Of a stretch of DNA of 64,000 nucleotides, positions 18,339 to 25,086 are shown in pieces (position 1 is the first letter of the stretch; each line of letters opens with the position of its first letter). The stretch is from Alteribacter populi (GTDB lineage: Bacteria; Bacillota; Bacilli; Bacillales; Salisediminibacteriaceae), in the NCBI RefSeq assembly GCF_002352765.1, contig NZ_KZ293963.1, positions 1,572,368 to 1,636,367 of the forward strand. The letters run 5' to 3'. The position numbers and the translations under genes are program-made. Under the pieces are notes generated by a model. That model ran no database searches and was not told the DNA's origin. It saw nothing but the letters and a program-made list of their open reading frames with translations.

Positions 18339-18447
18339 CACGCCCACCAGCTCCTTTCGAAAAACCTAGTAAAAATCCGAAGAACAGTGAAAACAGACTT
18401 GTCAGAAACAACACTGCTGCTATATCGTTAAACTCTAGGTACATCAT
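18331..18447 (-). CDS. Single-span membrane micropeptide (38 aa)
   Basis: 38 residues: MMYLEFNDIAAVLFL then a hydrophobic segment (TSLFSLFFGFLLGF) and a short basic tail SKGAGGRDE. One membrane span, N-terminus short. GAGGTG lies 4-5 bases before the first ATG, and both ends overlap neighbouring genes (18428-18447 and 18331-18338). Unknown function; small phage membrane peptides can act on host envelope or cell division. Confidence 0.5.
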   Translation of the reverse strand: MMYLEFNDIAAVLFLTSLFSLFFGFLLGFSKGAGGRDE

Positions 18448-18544
18448 CCGTCACCTCTTCCAAAGCTTCTTCCCGAATCACCTTCCGCTGCCATTCGATC
18501 TGCTCTTCGTGTGTCAACTCTTGCTGTGGTGTTTTGTTTGACAT
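18428..18544 (-). CDS. Small hypothetical protein (38 aa)
   Basis: 38 residues, MSNKTPQQELTHEEQIEWQR with an acidic C-terminus ending DDVPRV. GGTGGTGC lies upstream and the end overlaps the membrane micropeptide gene. No family recognised; kept because it fits the tight head-to-tail overlap pattern of this operon. Confidence 0.45.
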   Translation of the reverse strand: MSNKTPQQELTHEEQIEWQRKVIREEALEEVTDDVPRV

Positions 18545-18589
18545 ATAAAGCACCACCTTCATTCAGTTTTTGGACGTACTCTGCAACAA

Positions 18590-18862
18590 TTACCATTCAC
18601 TACAAGCAAAAATATCTGGTTTATTACAGTATTTTTTTATTAAATTTCCAAAGGTGTCCTTATCTGGCGTTGTACCGTCATGGTAATAAGTAAATAATTT
18701 TCCATTCGGTTCTTCTTCAATGTTGTCAGTACCATCACCAAAATATTCTTCAAACATTTCTTCTCCGAATGTACCTTTATAAATCTTGATTGCTTGTTCT
18801 TTTGTTTCTGCAACAATCCAATCACAAGGGTCGTCACCAAACCTAAACATTTTCAATCCCAT
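18590..18862 (-). CDS. Hypothetical phage protein (90 aa)
   Basis: About 90 residues: MGLKMFRFGDDPCDWIVAET, then an acidic middle and FTYYHDGTTPDKDTFGNLIK. The AETKEQAI pattern resembles small phage/host proteins of unknown function. Start at 18862 with GAGG 6 bases upstream. Confidence 0.55.
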   Translation of the reverse strand: MGLKMFRFGDDPCDWIVAETKEQAIKIYKGTFGEEMFEEYFGDGTDNIEEEPNGKLFTYYHDGTTPDKDTFGNLIKKYCNKPDIFACSEW

Positions 18863-18914
18863 GAAATCCTCTTCCTCCTTCACAGTTTCGGTCTACTCCG
18901 TCACCTGCTCATAC

Positions 18915-19202
18915 CTAACTCCCGACACTCTCCCAACAGACCGGACAGCAAATATCTTCTTGGTCCTTAAAATCAAGATCAACCGCAAATTTAAGTTCGC
19001 ACTTTCTACATTGATAATCACGGTAGTAAAGTTTGTTTTTCTTCCCCTTATGCCTGCGCGGCCACATTGCGGGATTATTTTCACGATGAACCTGTATTCG
19101 CTTTCGCATGGTCGCTTCTTTGACTCCGTAAATTTCGGCTATTTTTGATACGGTGTACCCTGCAATCCACATCTCATTTAAAATTTTAGTAGAGCTTGTC
19201 AT
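18915..19202 (-). CDS. HTH and zinc-ribbon protein
   Basis: 95 residues. An N-terminal helix-turn-helix (GYTVSKIAEIYGVKEATMRK) is followed by a zinc ribbon with CRKC (about 65-68) and CCPVC (about 84-88). It probably binds DNA. Family not recognised. The ATG overlaps the stop of the upstream 57-residue gene (TAATG). Confidence 0.6.
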   Translation of the reverse strand: MTSSTKILNEMWIAGYTVSKIAEIYGVKEATMRKRIQVHRENNPAMWPRRHKGKKNKLYYRDYQCRKCELKFAVDLDFKDQEDICCPVCWESVGS

Positions 19203-19375
19203 TATTGCATCACCCTTTCACCAGTTGATCTTTTAACAAACAACCGCGTTTGGTAACGACTGTACTCAAGTTCCAAATCTTGCAAAGATAGATCGGATAG
19301 CCGTTTGCCATCTTTCGTCTCGATGATCGCTTTGTTTTGCAAATACTGCATGATGTGTTGTCGTCTTAGTTCCAT
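19202..19375 (-). CDS. Small hypothetical protein (57 aa)
   Basis: 57 residues: MELRRQHIMQYLQNKAIIET then GKRLSDLSLQDLELEYSRYQ. The LQDLELEYSRYQ segment resembles the short Fur-regulated-basic/YozE-like 'LEELexEY' proteins seen in Bacillus phages; function unknown. The start overlaps the upstream stop (ATGTGATG) and the stop overlaps the next start. Confidence 0.55.
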   Translation of the reverse strand: MELRRQHIMQYLQNKAIIETKDGKRLSDLSLQDLELEYSRYQTRLFVKRSTGERVMQ

Positions 19376-19563
19376 CACATGGCCTCCTCCCTTAGCTCTC
19401 TCTTGCGTTCATCTAACTTTCGTAGTAAATCTTTCGTTTCTTTCTCCCGCTTCATCCTGCGGCGCTCACGCTCTTCTGTGGGGCAATCTAAACAAGGCTT
19501 TGTGTGGATGATCGATCCTTGAATACTTTTTATCACGCCTTTTCCGTTGCATGTTTGGCACAT
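19375..19563 (-). CDS. Small CxxC zinc-binding protein
   Basis: 62 residues. CQTCNGKGVI and CLDC form a DnaJ-type zinc site at the N-terminus (residues 2-27), followed by a very basic, charged helix (ERERRRMKREKETKDLLRKL). Located directly after the helicase loader gene, sharing its last base. It may be a nucleic-acid-binding accessory of replication; this is inference. Confidence 0.6.
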   Translation of the reverse strand: MCQTCNGKGVIKSIQGSIIHTKPCLDCPTEERERRRMKREKETKDLLRKLDERKRELREEAM

Positions 19564-20363
19564 TACGCTAATCCCTCCAAACGGTGGTTTAGTTTTTTTC
19601 TGTCACCTTCGACAACGACGGTAAAGTATCGGCACATTTCGAAAATCCGTGTCCCTAGTGCTTCGTCTACGTCACACAACTGATCGACGTTTAGTTCTGA
19701 GGACACCATGATCGGCTTGTGATTTAGGTACCGATGATTGATGACAGCATAGGTTTGCTCCACTTGCCAATCCGTAGCACGCGGTTTTCCTTTTGCAGGC
19801 TTGAATAGGTCGTCTATAAAGAGCACGTCCACCTTCTTCATACGGTCGAGCTTCTTCTCTAGCTGATCGAAGTCGTCTTTTAAGTCGTTGAACCCTTCGA
19901 CGTACGGAAAATACAGCACCGGGATGTGTTTTTTTAGCATTAAATTGTTTGATACCGCCATAAGTAAGTGCGTTTTCCCCGAACCCGGTTGACCAAGGAA
20001 GGATATACTGTTCTGACGGTCGTCTCTTACAGACTCGAATTCTTTGTAATAAGACATTGCGCATTGATACATGTTTACAACCTCGTTCGGTTTGCCGTCC
20101 GTTCTAAAATTGCTAAACCCTAACCTTTTAAACTTTTCTGTGATTTCACTAGACTTTATGATTCGTTCAGATCGTCGCCAAGCTACACAAGAGCAATCAC
20201 GCCAATATTCCACACCGTCTTTATTCAAAATAAACCCAGTACGGTCTTTGCACTTATCACACTGATAATCAAGCTTGCTTTCTCCCGATCCATCCGGTTT
20301 GACCGCCTGTGATTGAATCTTTTCTTTTAGCTTGTCCATTACTTCCGCTATTGATTGAGTCAT
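19563..20363 (-). CDS. DnaC-like helicase loader ATPase
   Basis: 266 residues. A four-Cys zinc site (CDKC near 35, CSC near 57) is followed by an AAA+ core: Walker A GQPGSGKT (about 124-131) and Walker B VDVLFIDDL (about 178-186). This is the phage DnaC/DnaI type that loads the host replicative helicase on phage DNA. The start at 20363 has GGGAGGAGG 6 bases upstream, which makes the gene overlap the initiator gene by 95 bases. Confidence 0.9.
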   Translation of the reverse strand: MTQSIAEVMDKLKEKIQSQAVKPDGSGESKLDYQCDKCKDRTGFILNKDGVEYWRDCSCVAWRRSERIIKSSEITEKFKRLGFSNFRTDGKPNEVVNMYQCAMSYYKEFESVRDDRQNSISFLGQPGSGKTHLLMAVSNNLMLKKHIPVLYFPYVEGFNDLKDDFDQLEKKLDRMKKVDVLFIDDLFKPAKGKPRATDWQVEQTYAVINHRYLNHKPIMVSSELNVDQLCDVDEALGTRIFEMCRYFTVVVEGDRKKLNHRLEGLA

Positions 20364-21114
20364 GAGAGCCTCCTCCCTTCGCGATCCTTGATTGTTTATG
20401 TTTTCTCTCAATCTCATAAGCTCGCACATCATCGATCGTTTTTAAATTTGCTCCTGCCCATTCTTTTAAGATTGACTCGATGTAAGAGAAGCTACTTCCT
20501 CCAGATTTAGCCGCACTCTTCATTGCAGCTAAGACGATTTCACCTGAAAGGTCGTCGCACCACTTTCCTATGGATTCGCTTATAAATGATCCGAGTACAC
20601 CAAAATTATCTTGAAAGAATTGATATGGATTTTCGCGCGCGTTGACACTACTACTCTTATTATCATTGTTATAATTATTAACATTATTGTTTGTGGTCAA
20701 CTGTTGGTCACTTGATGGCCATTTGCTGGTCAACTGTTGGTCATTTTGTTGGTCAATATTGTTACCACTGTCTTGATAAACATCATAGTTATCAATGGTT
20801 ACAACGCTATATTTGTTGGACGATTTGACGGACAACATTCCCCATTTTTTTAAGTTCAATAAGTAACGCCACCACGTTTTCTCTCCAAGCTGATCTTTTG
20901 GCTTCATCCCCCTATTCAGGTCTTCTGCTAGAGAAAATCTACCAGTAACAAATTGACCTCTTTTGAGTTCAACAAGTTGATTACCTACTAACTGTTCTCG
21001 ATCTTTGTGTGAAGCTTCAAATAGACAGTACATCCACAATTTGAGATAGTTCGGATCTGCCCAAATTGGGTTTTCCTGTAGTTTTCTATGAACGCTTATC
21101 CACCCTTTGGACAT
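20269..21114 (-). CDS. DnaD-like replication initiator (replisome organiser)
   Basis: 281 residues. The N-terminal winged-helix part (MSKGWISVHRKLQENPIWAD) and the C-terminal DnaD-like part (YQFFQDNFGVLGSFISESIG and EWAGANLKTIDDVRAYEIE) are joined by a Gln/Asn/Asp-rich linker. Such proteins open the phage origin and recruit the DnaC-type loader encoded next. The linker coding sequence consists of six near-identical 11-bp repeats next to an AT-rich stretch (see the origin entry), so the gene probably carries its own binding site. Confidence 0.88.
   Translation of the reverse strand: MSKGWISVHRKLQENPIWADPNYLKLWMYCLFEASHKDREQLVGNQLVELKRGQFVTGRFSLAEDLNRGMKPKDQLGEKTWWRYLLNLKKWGMLSVKSSNKYSVVTIDNYDVYQDSGNNIDQQNDQQLTSKWPSSDQQLTTNNNVNNYNNDNKSSSVNARENPYQFFQDNFGVLGSFISESIGKWCDDLSGEIVLAAMKSAAKSGGSSFSYIESILKEWAGANLKTIDDVRAYEIERKHKQSRIAKGGGSHDSINSGSNGQAKRKDSITGGQTGWIGRKQA
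20650..20755 (-). other. Putative phage replication origin: iterons plus AT-rich stretch
   Basis: GGTCA (once GGCCA) occurs at 20695, 20706, 20717, 20728, 20739 and 20751 on the plus strand, that is a spacing of 11, 11, 11, 11 and 12 bases, with the unit TGACCAACAGT on the minus strand. Directly to the left, 20650-20694 is almost pure A/T. Iterons beside an AT-rich melting region inside the initiator gene is the layout known for lambda O and the TP901-1/Tuc2009 Rep genes. The regular helical phasing is seen directly; origin function is inferred. Confidence 0.65.
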
Positions 21115-21120
21115 ATATCC

Positions 21121-21297
21121 TCATCCTCTCTTTTCACAAATGGCTGTCATGCCTTCGATCTTGATCAACTTTAATTCCGGATTCGACTTAGCTAAATAAC
21201 GCTCAATGTATTTCCGGAATAACCGGGGGCGGTCGTTCGCCCCATCGGTCATCCAGACGTAATGATGTGGTAATATGATCTTTATTTCGCGTCTCAT
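21121..21297 (-). CDS. Small hypothetical protein (58 aa)
   Basis: 58 residues, MRREIKIILPHHYVWMTDGA ... RPRLFRKYIERYLAKSNPEL, basic and compact. It fills the gap between the recombination-type gene and the initiator gene, with GGTGA upstream. No family recognised. Confidence 0.55.
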   Translation of the reverse strand: MRREIKIILPHHYVWMTDGANDRPRLFRKYIERYLAKSNPELKLIKIEGMTAICEKRG

Positions 21298-21308
21298 TCA
21301 ATCACCGA

Positions 21309-22193
21309 TCAAAAGGGTAAATCATCTTCATTTACTTCTTCTCCTCCGCCTGCGAAGGGGTCGTCAGTCGCTTCTGCATTAGATGATGACTTATTGTTCC
21401 CTAACATGCCTTTAAGATCGTCACCGTCCGTCTCATTAAAGAGAGTGATCATGTCGCTTGCTTGCTGTTTAGTTAGTTTTGTTATCGAATCGACACGATG
21501 TAATTGCATTGCTAGTGCCTTCACTTCATCCTCAGACAACCCTTTTCGTTTACCGTTACTGAAAATGGCTTTTCGTTGCGCCTCAGTGCTTTCTCCGTTC
21601 ATCGGACGACTGTTCCTATTGTTTTGTTGATTGCGTTGATTGTTATTTTGATAGTTACCACGATTATTGTTCTGTTGACGTCCTAAATCCATGTCCTCAG
21701 TGTCTTGTGTAAAGAGGCCGGATGCTCCTGTAGCTTGCAATGTAGCACCCACAAGCGCCCGTTTGATCGCCATCTTCTGAATTGTGTTCACTAACATATA
21801 AGCATCTTGATTTCTGTACCGCTTTTCTTTCGTATTCGCAGACCCTTCACATTCGCTCAGGATAGCTTCCTGTCCACCTTCTAGGATGCGATGGACTGTT
21901 ACCTTATAGGAGAAGTAGAAAAAACCGTTGTCCCAATCCTTGACCTGCTCAATAGAGTGAATACGGTGCCCGAGACCGTAGAATCTGAGTAAGTTCTCAG
22001 CCCCAGACTTTAGTAAAGAGGGTTTTGGCGTACCTGGTACTGTTCCGTAATCAACATCCTTGACCAATACTTCCTTTGTTATCTCTTTCAGCGATCGGTA
22101 AGCCTCTAAAGCTTGTTGTGGTGTTACTTGTACCTTTGCAATGTAATTCTGTTGCTGATCAACTACTTGAAGTTGATTTTCTGCCATAGCCAT
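21309..22193 (-). CDS. Phage recombination-type protein with SSB-like acidic tail
   Basis: 294 residues. Residues 35-160 (KDVDYGTVPGTPKPSLLKSG, then VNTIQKMAIKRALVGATLQA) belong to a family I have seen in phage recombination/replication blocks but cannot name with certainty; a single-strand annealing or ssDNA-binding role fits. A low-complexity Asn/Gln/Arg linker (about 172-195) leads to a second small helical domain (about 200-255) and an acidic C-terminus ending EEVNEDDLPF, closely like the protein-docking tip of bacterial SSB (DDxPF). The neighbours are a Gam-like protein and the initiator. Confidence 0.65.
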   Translation of the reverse strand: MAMAENQLQVVDQQQNYIAKVQVTPQQALEAYRSLKEITKEVLVKDVDYGTVPGTPKPSLLKSGAENLLRFYGLGHRIHSIEQVKDWDNGFFYFSYKVTVHRILEGGQEAILSECEGSANTKEKRYRNQDAYMLVNTIQKMAIKRALVGATLQATGASGLFTQDTEDMDLGRQQNNNRGNYQNNNQRNQQNNRNSRPMNGESTEAQRKAIFSNGKRKGLSEDEVKALAMQLHRVDSITKLTKQQASDMITLFNETDGDDLKGMLGNNKSSSNAEATDDPFAGGGEEVNEDDLPF

Positions 22194-22751
22194 CTACTCC
22201 ACCTCCACTTTGAACGCATCATCACGGTATTCAATTGACACACCTTCAAGGACTTCGCCTGTATCGGGGTCAATGACTTTATCATCATGAACAGCAAATT
22301 TTTTCTTGACCTCCGCCTTGATCGGGTCTTCTTTTACCTTGATTAAATCTTCGTAACCTGCTTCTTTTAGAGCTTGTACAACTTTGTCGTTGTCGTAGTT
22401 CCATTTAGGCTGCTGTTTTCGAAATGCTAGTTTGCCGTTTGGTAGTTTAAGGGTCTTGAATTTAGGATCTTCCATACGCTTATTGAATGCATACTGAGCG
22501 AGCATAGATTGAAAGTAATCGCGGTTATTGTCCGCTTGCTTATTGACTTGTTCCATCCATGATTCGATTTTGTCAATTTCTGCTTGTGCAAGCGCCAAGT
22601 CCTCCATGCGCTTATCCTCAATCTGCTTCATCTTACGAAGCACCCAATTTGCCTTTTCATCATTATCCACGGTAAACCGATCTTGATTGACCCCTTCTTC
22701 TTGATCTAAATACTCATGTAGGTTTGGTAAATCATTCTGCATCATTGCCAT
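22194..22751 (-). CDS. Gam-like host-nuclease inhibitor
   Basis: 185 residues. A long N-terminal helical hairpin (DEKANWVLRKMKQIEDKRMEDL) followed by a conserved FKTLKLPNGKLAFRKQQPKW segment matches the Mu Gam-like family of Gram-positive phages, which bind DNA ends and protect them from host exonuclease. AAGGAGG lies 9 bases before the ATG. It is the first gene of the recombination block. Confidence 0.8.
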   Translation of the reverse strand: MAMMQNDLPNLHEYLDQEEGVNQDRFTVDNDEKANWVLRKMKQIEDKRMEDLALAQAEIDKIESWMEQVNKQADNNRDYFQSMLAQYAFNKRMEDPKFKTLKLPNGKLAFRKQQPKWNYDNDKVVQALKEAGYEDLIKVKEDPIKAEVKKKFAVHDDKVIDPDTGEVLEGVSIEYRDDAFKVEVE

Positions 22752-22806
22752 TTTAAAATTCCTCCTTATTTGGATTAGATTTATGGTATAGAGTAACTAG
22801 CTCCGA

Positions 22807-22835
22807 TTGATTTAATGGGCGAAACCTCATATAAT
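22807..22835 (+). promoter_or_regulatory. Near-consensus sigma-A promoter on the plus strand
   Basis: TTGATT (22807-22812) and TATAAT (22830-22835) are separated by exactly 17 bases. It points against the early operon, into a 65-base segment that ends in an intrinsic terminator. Confidence 0.65.
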
Positions 22836-22841
22836 AGAGAT

Positions 22842-22906
22842 AGTTAGTTATTTATGAGATTCGCCTTTTCCGATCTGCCCCTCTGCAGGTCGGATTTTAT
22901 TTTTCT
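22842..22906 (+). ncRNA. Candidate antisense/small RNA with terminator
   Basis: Starting about 7 bases after the TATAAT and ending at a strong plus-strand terminator: TCCGATCTGC and GCAGGTCGGA form a 10-bp stem (one G-U) around CCCTCT at 22869-22894, followed by TTTTATTTTT. The RNA would be about 64 bases and lies between the Gam-like and Cse60-like genes, both on the other strand, overlapping the 3' end of the latter by about 9 bases. The region also holds an imperfect inverted repeat GGCGAA...CTCATA / TATGAG...TTCGCC (22818-22864). No coding potential. Confidence 0.5.
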
Positions 22907-23073
22907 TCATGAATAGAATCCTTTCGATAAATCACCATGATGTTGTCGTCATATTCGGTGGCAGAATACTTCATATCAAGGACCTCAACTTCTGGATATG
23001 CACTCAACCACGCTCGGATCATTCCTTCAGTACCGATATAAAAGTCAACATTTCCCGCTATTTCTTCAACCAT
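22897..23073 (-). CDS. Cse60-like small protein
   Basis: 58 residues from ATG 23073, which has GGGGGAGG 3 bases upstream. AWLSAYPEVEVLDMKYSATE and IMVIYRK follow the pattern of the Cse60 family (WL..P..EV.D.KYS), small proteins of unknown role found in Bacillus and its phages. It overlaps the upstream 57-residue gene by 16 bases. Confidence 0.6.
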   Translation of the reverse strand: MVEEIAGNVDFYIGTEGMIRAWLSAYPEVEVLDMKYSATEYDDNIMVIYRKDSIHEEK

Positions 23074-23231
23074 TTTCCTCCCCCTATCTTCTTTTCGTGC
23101 AGAGCGTGAATAGCAATCCAAATGACCTCTTCTTTCGTCCATTCGTTTCCGTGCGATTTTGTAAGTGAGTCAACCAATTCGTTTAGCAATTCTTCTGCAA
23201 GTCCGGACACCGTAACTTCTACTTTTTCCAT
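23058..23231 (-). CDS. Small hypothetical protein (57 aa)
   Basis: 57 residues: MEKVEVTVSGLAEELLNELV then WTKEEVIWIAIHALHEKK, a short strand followed by two helices that could be a ribbon-helix-helix fold. AAAGGAG lies 9 bases before the ATG. Not identified further. Confidence 0.55.
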   Translation of the reverse strand: MEKVEVTVSGLAEELLNELVDSLTKSHGNEWTKEEVIWIAIHALHEKKIGGGKWLKK

Positions 23232-23253
23232 TGATTAAGTCTCCTTTCGTGGT

Positions 23254-23337
23254 TTATAAAAACAACAACCCATACCCTAACCCGATCAAAAACATCCAGA
23301 GTAACAAACCGCCTAGCACTTCCTGTTTTAAACTCAT
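23254..23337 (-). CDS. Membrane micropeptide (27 aa)
   Basis: 27 residues, MSLKQEVLGGLLLWMFLIGL then GYGLLFL: a charged start and one membrane span. Its ATG overlaps the stop of the upstream gene (ATGA), which argues for translation. Very short, so uncertain. Confidence 0.4.
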   Translation of the reverse strand: MSLKQEVLGGLLLWMFLIGLGYGLLFL

Positions 23338-23663
23338 TGCGAGTCACCCATCGTGACAACAACCGTTTTCCCGGTTGCTAGATTCAACTCGCGCGCTTTC
23401 TTCATGAGCGATCTAACGCATCTTTCAACCTCATTTCGTTTGGTGTGTAGATCTCCCATGTCCCGCAGGGCCTTTTGAAGTTCGTTATGCTCTTTTAAGA
23501 TGCGTTCGTCCATCTCGCGCATAAAATCATAGTTAAGATTGATCACTGCGTTATGTGCTGCTAATTCTAGGTGAGCAATAACGGAGCGCTGTTCGACGAT
23601 GTAATCGTGCAATTTTTCCGCTAAGTATTGATCTTTTTCTAAAACTTGAAATTTCTGTTTCAT
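23334..23663 (-). CDS. Hypothetical phage protein, helical
   Basis: 109 residues, mainly helices with a probable coiled coil (MDERILKEHNELQKALRDMG) and a short strand at the end (KTVVVTMGDSQ). No family recognised. Located between the second XRE regulator and the membrane micropeptide. Confidence 0.6.
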   Translation of the reverse strand: MKQKFQVLEKDQYLAEKLHDYIVEQRSVIAHLELAAHNAVINLNYDFMREMDERILKEHNELQKALRDMGDLHTKRNEVERCVRSLMKKARELNLATGKTVVVTMGDSQ

Positions 23664-23675
23664 CCTCTTAACCCC

Positions 23676-23930
23676 CTAACTGATGAATGGTGAAATGACT
23701 TCAATAACCTTCTGGATCACGACTGGATCGATACCGATCAAGGTGGCAATCATGATGTCTTGTGCGTTGGTGTGCTTTGCCCACTGTATGAATGTCGGTA
23801 CATCCACTTTTAACTTGTCATTTTCCATTTTCGAGATAGCGCTCATTGAACAATGAAGTTTATCTGCTAATTCTTCTTGAGATATGCCTTTTCGTTTCCT
23901 CGCCATCCTTAAAACGGAACCGATTCCCAT
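23676..23930 (-). CDS. XRE-family regulator (early operon)
   Basis: 84 residues with an N-terminal helix-turn-helix (RKRKGISQEELADKLHCSMS then AISKMENDKLKVD). Start at 23930 with AGGTGGTG 6 bases upstream. It lies just after two direct copies of CTTTCYGATATGGAARAG in the leader (23943-23992), a likely autoregulatory operator. It may control the replication genes, as a second layer after the CI/Cro pair. Confidence 0.75.
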   Translation of the reverse strand: MGIGSVLRMARKRKGISQEELADKLHCSMSAISKMENDKLKVDVPTFIQWAKHTNAQDIMIATLIGIDPVVIQKVIEVISPFIS

Positions 23931-23942
23931 ACCTTTCACCAC

Positions 23943-23992
23943 CTTTCTGATATGGAAAGTTTTCTGGATCGGAAACCTTTCCGATATGGAAG
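23943..23992. promoter_or_regulatory. Direct repeats, candidate operator of the second XRE regulator
   Basis: CTTTCTGATATGGAAAG (23943-23959) and CTTTCCGATATGGAAG (23977-23992) are nearly identical, each with inverted CTTTC/GAAAG ends, spaced 34 bases apart. Between them lies GGAAACC-type half-site sequence. They fill the leader of the XRE gene. Confidence 0.5.
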
Positions 23993-24024
23993 AGATTTCT
24001 TGTTTTTACATCGTTATAATAAAA

Positions 24025-24192
24025 TTAGATCGCTTGTTCCTTGACTGACTTTCGTTTCACCTTTTTAGGTGGAACCGCTTTGTGAGCTTGTTTCTCTTTC
24101 TCCGCTTCCTCGGCTAAGATGCGAGGTACAGAGGTTCGCATGAAGAAGTCAACAATGCCCTGTTGTGTGCGTTTGGGTATTTCTTTGGTCAT
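24025..24192 (-). CDS. Small basic phage protein (55 aa)
   Basis: 55 residues, MTKEIPKRTQQGIVDFFMRT and a Lys-rich end (PPKKVKRKSVKEQAI). Its ATG overlaps the antirepressor stop (ATGA). No family recognised. Confidence 0.6.
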   Translation of the reverse strand: MTKEIPKRTQQGIVDFFMRTSVPRILAEEAEKEKQAHKAVPPKKVKRKSVKEQAI

Positions 24193-24911
24193 ACAAGAAC
24201 ACCCCATTCTTTCAACAGTTTGTTTATAAAGTAAGACTGACCCTTCCCGGTTACTTTGGGTGTGTACTTAGTTTTTGTATCACCATTGTCAGAAGTATGA
24301 ATGTGAGTCTTGACTTCAAATAACTCCATGTCCATCGCCCTTTGAGTAGGTTTGTTGTAATAAGAACCTTTGGAGCAAAGGTACCCATTCTCTCGCATCC
24401 AGGCGAACAAGCGATTTTGACCAATGTCTACTCCTTTTTGCTTCAATAAGGTTGCAAGCTCTTTGACTAAAATAGCGTTCTTACTAATTTGGATCGCTTC
24501 GGCTAAGAACACTTTCGGTTTTTGATCTTCAATGGTTGTTTCTAATTCGATGATTCTCTTATCCGCAAATTCAAGTGCACGTTTCATAATCATTTCTGGA
24601 CTGTTCCAAAACTTTTCGATTTTGAGGAAATACTGACGAGCTTGTTTACCTCGACTAGTGCGTTGAATCATAGAAATTTCTTTTGCCATGTCAAGTTTCA
24701 AATGGTGATCAGTAATATTCTGGAGTCCCCCAAGGGTCGGACTTTTTTGGGTCACCCTTACGAAATCAGTATTTTCGTCAAATCCATAAGCCGTCATTCT
24801 GCTAAACCATTTTTTATATTCAGTGGCCACTTCTAAAAATTCATGAAGCTCACGGCCGCTTACGATTACATCACCATCATTGTTTTGAGTTGTCTTGATT
24901 AATTCGTTCAT
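24189..24911 (-). CDS. Phage antirepressor (AntA/AntB and KilA-C type)
   Basis: 240 residues. The N-terminal domain (GRELHEFLEVATEYKKWFSR) is of the AntA/AntB type; the C-terminal domain (LATLLKQKGVDIGQNRLFAW, then GYLCSKGSYYNKPTQRAMDM) is the KilA-C/phage antirepressor domain. Such proteins relieve repression by binding repressor. Start at 24911 (AACATG, with GGGAGG 7 bases upstream). It overlaps a small gene upstream. Confidence 0.88.
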   Translation of the reverse strand: MNELIKTTQNNDGDVIVSGRELHEFLEVATEYKKWFSRMTAYGFDENTDFVRVTQKSPTLGGLQNITDHHLKLDMAKEISMIQRTSRGKQARQYFLKIEKFWNSPEMIMKRALEFADKRIIELETTIEDQKPKVFLAEAIQISKNAILVKELATLLKQKGVDIGQNRLFAWMRENGYLCSKGSYYNKPTQRAMDMELFEVKTHIHTSDNGDTKTKYTPKVTGKGQSYFINKLLKEWGVLV

Positions 24912-25086
24912 GTTTGTTGCCTCCCTTATCCAGAAATTGAATGTCCATGTTAATTTCATCCGCTAATTTAATAAGATCGTTCACCGCATCTTCTCGTGTG
25001 TAGTGCTCGTCATCGTCCAGATTATGAGCGATCGCAAGCACTTGATGTTGGTATCCGGACAGTTGAAGAAGATCGGTTAGGTTCAG
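24877..25086 (-). CDS. Small hypothetical protein with probable CTG start (69 aa)
   Basis: 69 residues, LNLTDLLQLSGYQHQVLAIA then HYTREDAVNDLIKLADEI. There is no ATG, GTG or TTG at the 5' end, but a CTG at 25086 directly follows the stop of the upstream Cro-like gene (TAACTG) and has GGGAGGTGAG at ideal spacing. CTG starts are rare but known. The 3' end overlaps the antirepressor by 35 bases. Confidence 0.5.
   Translation of the reverse strand: MNLTDLLQLSGYQHQVLAIAHNLDDDEHYTREDAVNDLIKLADEINMDIQFLDKGGNKHERINQDNSKQ

Noticed and set aside
20695..20755. CRISPR-like appearance of regularly spaced GGTCA repeats
   Set aside because: Unit of 11 bases with no spacers; fits replication iterons, and no cas genes are present.
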